DNA of 64,000 bases, from assembly GCA_038257245.1 (NCBI GenBank), contig JBBSJL010000001.1, positions 1-64,000 of the forward strand. The letters run 5' to 3'. The notes beneath the pieces were generated by a model. That model worked only from the letters and a program-made list of their open reading frames with translations. It was not told the DNA's origin and did no database searches. Shown here piece by piece: positions 58,788-64,000 of this stretch. Made by a program: the position numbers and the translations under genes. Source of the stretch: JAGQNP01 sp038257245. Lineage in GTDB: Bacteria > Patescibacteriota > Saccharimonadia > Saccharimonadales > JACQNP01. Numbering within the stretch: the first letter of the stretch is position 1; each line of letters starts with the position of its first letter.

Positions 58788-59716
58788 TGTTGGGTAAAAA
58801 GAAAAATAATAATATCAAGACTCGGCAAGGCAGAAAAGCTCCATCTTCTGCGCAGAACGGCAAAAATAATAACAAGGTATTCTCGTACTACTCGAGTCGT
58901 TCCCAGATAGAAACTGCCCGACCACGCAACGACACTTTTGATCAAAAAACCAAGACATCCAACAGAGACCTCAGACATATCCCAACTCTGTTTGCGTTAC
59001 TTGTAATTGTTTTTTCGATAGGATATGCAACGATGATCAATACGGCTAATCCCAAAATTGTTCCATTGTCACCAACGTCAATATCTATACTAAAGCAGAC
59101 AGACTATTACCAACAGAGCTTCGAGGATATATTGAGTGAAAGCATTATGAGTAAATCAAAAATAACGATTGATACCAAAGATCTAGAGAAAAAAATACTC
59201 AAAAAACACCCTGAACTACAAGATGTTTCAATCAACATCCCCCTTGTTAGCAAAAGGCCAGTTATTCAAATAAGTCCTGCTATCCCAGTTCTGATAATAA
59301 CCTCAAATACAGGAGAGTTTGTCATAGGTGATAACGGTAAAGTTCTTATGAATATGTCAGAAGTCCCAGAAAACCAATACCAGGGATTGATAAGGGTAAA
59401 AGACAGTGTTATAAGTGATATTGGCGTAGGCGAAACAGTTTTACCCCTTTCGACGTTAGAGTTCATAGACGACATAAAATATCAGTTTCAACAGAGAAAC
59501 TTCGAAGCTGAATATATAGAATTACCCGCAATAGCTAACGAACTACATGTTAGACCCAGAGGGGAAGGGTACATAGTTAAATATAATCTACAGATTGATG
59601 CCAGGGAACAGACTGGTGTTTACTTTACGCTTCTAGATAAGTTAAAAGCTGAATCAGCTGCATTGCCAAAGGAATACATAGACGTCCGCATAGAGTCCAG
59701 GGCATATTATAAGTAA
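58787..59716 (+). CDS. ftsQ: FtsQ/DivIB-like division protein
   Basis: Bitopic division protein. A basic, Asn/Lys-rich cytoplasmic tail (residues 1-63) precedes a membrane helix (about 66-86, TLFALLVIVFSIGYATMI); a POTRA-like domain (about 100-175) and a beta domain follow (VFVIGDNGKVLMN-type segment, GVGETVLPLSTLEFI). Sequence conservation is low, but position at the end of the dcw cluster after murG supports the call. ftsA and ftsZ do not follow; a long noncoding region does instead. Confidence 0.8.
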   Translation: MLGKKKNNNIKTRQGRKAPSSAQNGKNNNKVFSYYSSRSQIETARPRNDTFDQKTKTSNRDLRHIPTLFALLVIVFSIGYATMINTANPKIVPLSPTSISILKQTDYYQQSFEDILSESIMSKSKITIDTKDLEKKILKKHPELQDVSINIPLVSKRPVIQISPAIPVLIITSNTGEFVIGDNGKVLMNMSEVPENQYQGLIRVKDSVISDIGVGETVLPLSTLEFIDDIKYQFQQRNFEAEYIELPAIANELHVRPRGEGYIVKYNLQIDAREQTGVYFTLLDKLKAESAALPKEYIDVRIESRAYYK

Positions 59717-59844
59717 GTCCCCGATCCCTCTACCCTGACAGTTCGTAATTTGTTCATATTAGTGTACTTATAAAACATACAAAAAAACTATACGATAATG
59801 CCAAAAGGGCAGAATGTCAAATATTTATGTAACAACAGCGTAGT

Positions 59845-60043
59845 GTAGGGGAAAGACCACAAATAATATCAAAGTAGTGAAAAAGCAAACATTTCACGAC
59901 AAGGCTGTGGAAAAGTCAAGCATTGCACAAACATACAACATCAAGAGTAGCTACTAAGTATGCCGCCGCCGGCAAAGCGCAATAGTTAAGCCAGGATCAA
60001 GTAAACAGTCAAAAGCAGCGGTTAGTAATAAAAAGTCCCCTAC
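59845..60043 (+). ncRNA. Candidate structured RNA closed by an 8-bp helix
   Basis: The 5' end GTAGGGGA and 3' end TCCCCTAC form a perfect closing stem about 200 nt apart, a common plan for housekeeping RNAs such as 6S RNA. Internal helices GTGAAA/TTTCAC and TGCCG/CGGCA support folding. The strand is a guess; no clear promoter or terminator was found, and no known family was recognised. Confidence 0.3.
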
Positions 60044-60471
60044 GCAGGCGGGTATAAGTTATCAACTATTAACAGGTATTGCGAGTCGCAAAAGGTATAT
60101 TGTGCGACATCATGTCTATGTGTATGTTTGTTGTTTTGGTATTGCTGCCTGCCACGTTGTCTCCGTGTTAGTCTCGATTACCTAAGCTTATTTGCTTTCT
60201 CTATCACTTGCCCTACTTAGTGCCCAGCTGTTACGTTCTTGGTTGTTGTCATTGTTTTAGTTTATCGAAAAAAAATAGTTGGTGTTTGGTGTTCGTAAAA
60301 TGTTCTTAGTTATGAAATTATCTTTTTGCTAGTATTGTTGAGCGGTTACTTCAAGTACATTATCCGTGCGTGTCAGAACCTCTTTAAACGATGCGGTTTC
60401 ATAGTAACCCGAGTAGTCTAAATATATGTATCGTAAAAATGTTGGCTCGTCGGAATCGAGTGACCCACAAT

Positions 60472-60500
60472 TACTGAGACGAACGATGTTCGTCTCAGTA
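60472..60500. other. Perfect 13-bp inverted repeat with 3-nt loop
   Basis: TACTGAGACGAAC (60472-60484) and GTTCGTCTCAGTA (60488-60500) around GAT. It lies 58 nt past the end of the minus-strand regulator gene and could end its transcript, but neither side has a T-run. It might be a processing or protein-binding site. Confidence 0.5.
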
Positions 60501-60557
60501 TCAAATTCAGGAAGTTCTAGCCTTAAATAGCGTACTTGCTTGATGTGCCATTACTTT

Positions 60558-61592
60558 TTAAGCTATGGTGTATGTTGCTTTGGCTGTTCGTTTGAACTGC
60601 AGCTTACCTTGTAGATTCAATAGGATAGTCGTTTCTTTAACGTAGCGGCTTTTTAGAACTTCTTTAACGATTTCGTCTCGGTGCATTGGTTTGCCAGTTT
60701 TTTGTAGCACTTCTGTTATGACGTCGGCGACAGTCCCTTTGCTATAACCCCATTCTCTTAGTGCGTATATCCCACGGCCGATAAGAACAAATCGTTTATC
60801 TTTGATAAGTTCGTTGTGAATTGCTTGTGTAGTTACATCTTTGCGTTTAAATTCAGAATCTTTAATGGCAGCAGCAATTTCGTTGAAGTGCATGTACTTA
60901 CCATTTTCGCTAAGTATTACGTAGATCTTATCTCGAATATTCTTAGGGTTAACTAGCGGCCATTTGATAAGCCCCCAACGATCGTTAAGGGTAGCTAGTT
61001 TTTTAGAAGTAGATGCAAGTGCCCGAGTATTAGAAACATCCTTAAGTCCAGCCGCTTCAGATACTTCTCCAATAGAAGCTGGTTTAGCGAGTTTCTTAAT
61101 TGCGTCGATTACCTTAATTACGTTTGCCTTAATTTTCTTTTCATCGTTAATCTTCTTTACGCCCACAGAAAGGTAGAAATTATCGTTCTCGTCAATTACT
61201 GCAATTTCTGGGCAAAGTGCTGACAGGAATGAGACTTTAGAATAATCTGTCTTCACTGCGGTTTTTATAATGACTGCAGTTAGATCAGTAATTCTGGATA
61301 CGCCACCCAGTGTAGCTATGTGGTCTGTAAGAGTTTTTTGTACATCATTGATATGAGGAAGTTTCCCCTGCTCTGCTTGGGCTCGCATTCGAGTTAATAT
61401 GGCTTTCTCAAGCTGTCGTACACGTTCCCTAGTGATACCCAGTAATTCACCAATTTGTTCGAGTGTTTCTCGTCTGTCGTATAAACCAAAACGACGTGAA
61501 ATAATTTCTCGCTCACGTTCTCTATCAATTGACCCCAACACGTCTTTAATAATACCGTCTAGATTTAATTGATTTGTCGCTACTTCAGCCAT
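60558..61592 (-). CDS. Sigma-70 region 4 / HARE-HTH domain regulator
   Basis: Putative transcription factor. The N-terminal part (about residues 20-75) contains REREIISRRFGLYDRRETLEQIGELLGITRERVRQLEK, a clear sigma-70 region 4 helix-turn-helix, without sigma region 2. Two further winged-helix units follow; the last (about 215-340) with MHFNEIAAAIKD and GKPMHRDEIVKEVL is of the HARE-HTH type, also found in RNA polymerase delta. The start at 61592 is favoured by the SD AAGGA just upstream; an in-frame ATG lies at 61610. It might bind -35 elements or RNA polymerase as an accessory factor. Confidence 0.8.
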   Translation of the reverse strand: MAEVATNQLNLDGIIKDVLGSIDREREREIISRRFGLYDRRETLEQIGELLGITRERVRQLEKAILTRMRAQAEQGKLPHINDVQKTLTDHIATLGGVSRITDLTAVIIKTAVKTDYSKVSFLSALCPEIAVIDENDNFYLSVGVKKINDEKKIKANVIKVIDAIKKLAKPASIGEVSEAAGLKDVSNTRALASTSKKLATLNDRWGLIKWPLVNPKNIRDKIYVILSENGKYMHFNEIAAAIKDSEFKRKDVTTQAIHNELIKDKRFVLIGRGIYALREWGYSKGTVADVITEVLQKTGKPMHRDEIVKEVLKSRYVKETTILLNLQGKLQFKRTAKATYTIA

Positions 61593-61635
61593 ATTGTTCC
61601 TTTTCCTCATCTGTTAATACATATGCTTTACCATA

Positions 61636-61664
61636 ATTGTAAAACAAATGTTACTAATAGTCAA
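61636..61664 (-). promoter_or_regulatory. Promoter of the sigma-4/HARE-HTH gene
   Basis: On the minus strand TTGACT (61659-61664), 17-nt spacer, TACAAT (61636-61641). A leader of about 36 nt carries the SD AGGAAAAGGA, so this gene uses the classical mode. Confidence 0.75.
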
Positions 61665-61678
61665 CAACAATGTGTTGT
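61664..61678. promoter_or_regulatory. Operator-like palindrome next to the -35 box
   Basis: ACAACA-ATG-TGTTGT, a perfect 6+3+6 inverted repeat, touches the -35 box of the sigma-4/HARE-HTH promoter on its upstream side. It may be a regulator binding site, possibly for autoregulation. Confidence 0.4.
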
Positions 61679-61778
61679 ATATCTCTATTTTAGCACGAAA
61701 TGGACTATATTACTCAAAAAGTGTTGTAGAAATACTATAGGACCATAGCCTTGCACAGATACAAAATTGTGGAAAAAA

Positions 61779-64000
61779 TTACTTTTTTTGGGCTTTTCGT
61801 TTGAAACTACGTTTTTTCTTGGCAGGAGCCTTATCGAGCATTACTTTGCATTCGGCCTCTGTTAATTTGCTAGCGTCGGTAGATTTTGGAATTCGAGCGT
61901 TCTTAGTACCATCAGTAATGTAAGGACCATACGGTCCGTTAATAACGCTTATGCCGCTGTCAAACTGGTTGATATACTTGTTAGCTTCCTTCTCAAGCTT
62001 GGAAGCGTATAACTCTAAAGCCTCTGTCTCTGTAATTGTGAAAGGATCAAGAGGCTTAATTGACACATAGAGTTTGTCGACTTGAATGTATGGGCCAAAT
62101 CGTCCGAGGTTAGCTTTAATGTCTTTACCGTCTGATGTCCGGCCGACCACACGAGGAAGTTTAAACATTTCCAAGGCTTCTTCCAGCGTAACGGTTTCTA
62201 GCTTTGCTCCTTTTGGCAATGGCGCAAACTTTGGTTTGTCTGCTGATTTGTCATCCTTGGGCGGATTACCCAACTGAAGCATTGGTCCATAACGTCCAAA
62301 CCTTGCTAGTACTGGTAGGCCAGTTTTCGGATCAGTCCCAATTTCTCGGGCTTGGGCCACAGTTGCCCTATCAATTTCTCCTGAATTTTCTATAAGTTCG
62401 TGGAAAGGTTTGTAGAATTCGTCTAGCATGCCGTTTCTGGATAGTTTGGCATCAGCTATCTGATCAAACTCTTCTTCGACATGAGCTGTAAATCCATAGT
62501 CGACCACTTGGTTAAAGTGCTCACTTAAGAAGTCACTAAGTACCTTACCGCTTGCAGTCGGGACAAGTTTCCCTTTATCAGATCCAGTTTTTTCTTGGAT
62601 TATTCCACTTGTTACATTGTTGTTTTCTAGTTTAATGACAATGATATCGCGTGGCTCACCTTCGGTTTCACCTTTTTCGGCATAACCTCGTATTTGAACA
62701 GTATTAATTATGGTCGCGTATGTTGACGGCCGACCAATACCCAGTTCTTCCAACCTCTTAACTAGACTTCCTTCTGTGTATCTTGCGGGAGGTCGGGCAA
62801 AAATTTGTTTAGCGTTTGCCTCACGGAGTTCCAGAATGTCATCAGTTTTTAGTGGTGGCAGGATTTCGCTGTCTTTACCGCCGCCGTAAACCTTCAGGAA
62901 GCCGTCAAATATAATAACTTCACCTTTTGCTTCAAAAACCTGGTCAGTAGCTGAAATAGAAATCGTAATGACAGTTTTCTCCAGTTTTGCAGGAGACATT
63001 TGACTTGCTAACGTTCGGCGTCGTATCAGATCATACAGCTTTTGATTATATGTATCGCTGCTGGCTTGTTCGATAGTTACGTCCGTTGGGCGAATTGCTT
63101 CGTGAGCTTCCTGAGCACTGGCAGATTTGGTTTTGAACTTCCTGACTTGGTGGTATTCTTTGCCGTAAGTTTTAGTAATATAATCCGTCATTTGTGAAAG
63201 TGCTTGACCGCCAATGTTGACTGAATCAGTACGCATATAAGTTATCTTACCGTCTTGGTAGAGTTTTTGAGCTGACGACATAGTTGCTTTTGAGCTGAAT
63301 CCTAGTTTCGCATTAGCTTCTTGCTGCAGAGTGCTGGTGGTGAAAGGCGTACTTGGGTTGCGCGTTCCTGGGCTGGTCATTACATTGGTGACACTAAATT
63401 TTGCATCAACAAGTTTTTCCAGAAAAGCCTTGGCTTCTTCTTCCGTGTCAAACCTGTTAGGTAGTTCCGACTTAATGATTGATGAGTCAATCAAAAATTC
63501 AGCTGTAATCTTGAAAGAAAATGAACTCTCAAAACTTTCAATTTCTCTTTCGCGCTCTACTAGCAGTCTCACGGCCGGTGATTGAACACGACCGGCTGAC
63601 TTACCGCCTGGAACTTTTTGCCACACAACCGGAGAAAGCTCAAAGCCTACAATTCTATCTAGTATTTGTCTGGCCTGTTGAGCCTCTACCAAGCGCATAT
63701 CAACTGATCTTGGGTTTTTGACAGCTTCATCAATTGCCTGTTTGGTTATTTCGTGGAAGACGATACGCTTGGTCGTTTTGAGGTCAAGTTTTAATACTTC
63801 ACACAAATGCCAAGCAATGCCCTCGCCTTCTCGATCTTCATCAGTTGCTAGCCAAACGGTATCGGCAATTTTAACGGCTTTTTTAAGATCAGCAATAATT
63901 TTCTTTTTTTCAGGGTCAGTTTCGTAGGTTGTTTTAAATCCGTTTTTGACATCAATAGGTTCCACCCCGCCTTTAACTTTTTTGGCGATGGAACGAATAT
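61779..64000 (-). CDS. topA: DNA topoisomerase I (5' end beyond the window)
   Basis: Relaxes negative supercoils. The visible part starts within the Toprim domain (TVWLATDEDREGEGIAWHL) and includes QARQILDRIVGFELSPVVW, the active-site Tyr in ITYMRTDSVN, and C-terminal repeats (GRFGPYIQVDK, NGPYGPYITDG) without the Cys zinc motifs of E. coli TopA. The frame stays open to base 64000 (IRSIAKKVKGG precedes an apparent GTG at 63965), so that GTG is not the true start and about 100 N-terminal residues are missing. It ends in a Lys/Arg-rich tail (KKKRSFKRKAQKK), 168 nt before the regulator ATG at 61610. Confidence 0.95.
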   Translation of the reverse strand, partial: IRSIAKKVKGGVEPIDVKNGFKTTYETDPEKKKIIADLKKAVKIADTVWLATDEDREGEGIAWHLCEVLKLDLKTTKRIVFHEITKQAIDEAVKNPRSVDMRLVEAQQARQILDRIVGFELSPVVWQKVPGGKSAGRVQSPAVRLLVEREREIESFESSFSFKITAEFLIDSSIIKSELPNRFDTEEEAKAFLEKLVDAKFSVTNVMTSPGTRNPSTPFTTSTLQQEANAKLGFSSKATMSSAQKLYQDGKITYMRTDSVNIGGQALSQMTDYITKTYGKEYHQVRKFKTKSASAQEAHEAIRPTDVTIEQASSDTYNQKLYDLIRRRTLASQMSPAKLEKTVITISISATDQVFEAKGEVIIFDGFLKVYGGGKDSEILPPLKTDDILELREANAKQIFARPPARYTEGSLVKRLEELGIGRPSTYATIINTVQIRGYAEKGETEGEPRDIIVIKLENNNVTSGIIQEKTGSDKGKLVPTASGKVLSDFLSEHFNQVVDYGFTAHVEEEFDQIADAKLSRNGMLDEFYKPFHELIENSGEIDRATVAQAREIGTDPKTGLPVLARFGRYGPMLQLGNPPKDDKSADKPKFAPLPKGAKLETVTLEEALEMFKLPRVVGRTSDGKDIKANLGRFGPYIQVDKLYVSIKPLDPFTITETEALELYASKLEKEANKYINQFDSGISVINGPYGPYITDGTKNARIPKSTDASKLTEAECKVMLDKAPAKKKRSFKRKAQKK

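Larger units (their letters stand above)
59717..60557. other. Noncoding region of about 840 bp after ftsQ
   Basis: No ORF with coding character was found on either strand. The region has strong structure: GTAGGGGA (59845-59852) pairs with TCCCCTAC (60036-60043), closing a domain of about 199 nt that contains GTGAAA/TTTCAC and TGCCG/CGGCA hairpins; TTGCG/CGCAA lies near 60080-60095; and a perfect 13-bp hairpin is at 60472-60500. I could not match it to tmRNA, RNase P RNA, 6S RNA, SRP RNA or a tRNA by their conserved motifs. It may hold one or more unrecognised RNA genes. Confidence 0.5.

Noticed and set aside
59960..60003. Minus-strand stretch TTGATCCTGGCTTAAC followed by GGCGGCGGC, similar to the start of a 16S rRNA gene
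   Set aside because: Only about 12 bases match the 16S start, the distance to the GGCGGC block differs, and nothing further along matches 16S rRNA. It is best read as chance.
59717..60557. tmRNA, RNase P RNA or 6S RNA in the noncoding region
   Set aside because: I looked for the tmRNA ends with T-loop and CCA, the RNase P GAGGAAAGTCC and ACAGAA blocks, and the 6S bulge pattern. None is present in a convincing form, so only a generic structured RNA candidate is reported.
61779..63965. GTG at 63965 as the topA start
   Set aside because: The frame stays open to the window edge with residues typical of TopA (IRSIAKKVKGG), and the first part of the Toprim domain would be missing. The gene is cut by the window.
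1..64000. Recoded genetic code (UGA as Gly)
   Set aside because: Genes such as the MacB-like permease, murG and the receiver-like gene end in TGA at positions that fit family length or coupled starts, and prfB is present.
1..64000. CRISPR arrays, insertion sequences, prophage or integrase sites
   Set aside because: No regularly spaced repeats, transposase or integrase motifs, or phage genes were seen on either strand.

Overview
The window looks like a chromosomal piece of a Candidate Phyla Radiation (Patescibacteria) bacterium, most likely Candidatus Saccharibacteria (TM7). The reasons are AT-rich, tightly packed genes, stand-alone informational genes instead of long biosynthetic operons, many small membrane proteins with no recognisable family, a reduced division cluster, and normal use of TGA as stop together with a gene for release factor 2. 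The last point argues against the recoded Gracilibacteria/SR1 lineages. The placement rests on gene content only, because the window holds no rRNA. I saw no tRNA gene, CRISPR array, insertion sequence or prophage.

Layout. 1-11.1 kb: proS, greA, a lysS with an extra C-terminal DUF2000-like domain, a MacB-like ABC pair, a LysA-family decarboxylase, msrA, a membrane protein with a Lys/Ala-rich tail, and two rRNA methyltransferase genes (rlmD/trmA-like and rsmE). 11.2-23.9 kb: a large membrane-anchored HtrA-like protease, a RecB/Cas4-like nuclease, serS, hpf, secA, an M16 peptidase and a set of Pro/Gln-rich membrane proteins. 23.9-31.3 kb: prfB, then ftsE-ftsX-CHAP hydrolase-S41 protease (a cell-wall remodelling module), pyrG and a CheY-like regulator. 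31.4-33.1 kb: a Fic protein paired with an unknown ParB-like protein. 33.1-45.7 kb: rpmA, a TRM11-like methylase, a flippase-like protein, xseA/xseB, a degenerate histidine-kinase/receiver pair, recO, a cation/proton antiporter, glyS, an NYN nuclease, a PIF1-like helicase and a Nudix hydrolase. 45.7-49.8 kb: accessory genes of mostly unknown function, with def, a chorismate-mutase-like gene and an FMN reductase. 50.0-51.2 kb: a GH1 glycosidase. 51.3-59.7 kb: a shortened dcw cluster (mraZ-rsmH-ftsL-ftsI-mraY-ftsW-murG-ftsQ) without mur ligases, ftsA or ftsZ. 59.7-60.6 kb: about 840 bp without genes but with strong secondary structure. 60.6-64 kb (minus strand): a sigma-region-4/HARE-HTH regulator and topA, which runs off the window edge.

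Two features cut across the whole window. First, many genes have a TATAAT-like -10 box, often the extended TGnTATAAT form, ending 6-8 nt before the ATG with no Shine-Dalgarno sequence, so leaderless transcription looks like a main expression mode. This also corrects several gene starts. Second, the dcw cluster has long structured untranslated leaders followed by A/C-only tracts, and a four-box MraZ operator upstream of mraZ.

The most interesting candidates are the LysRS-DUF2000 fusion, the pseudo two-component pair with Glu at the phosphoacceptor site, the structured dcw leaders (including a hairpin ending in ACCA like a tRNA minihelix), the large noncoding region after ftsQ, and the Fic/ParB-like pair.
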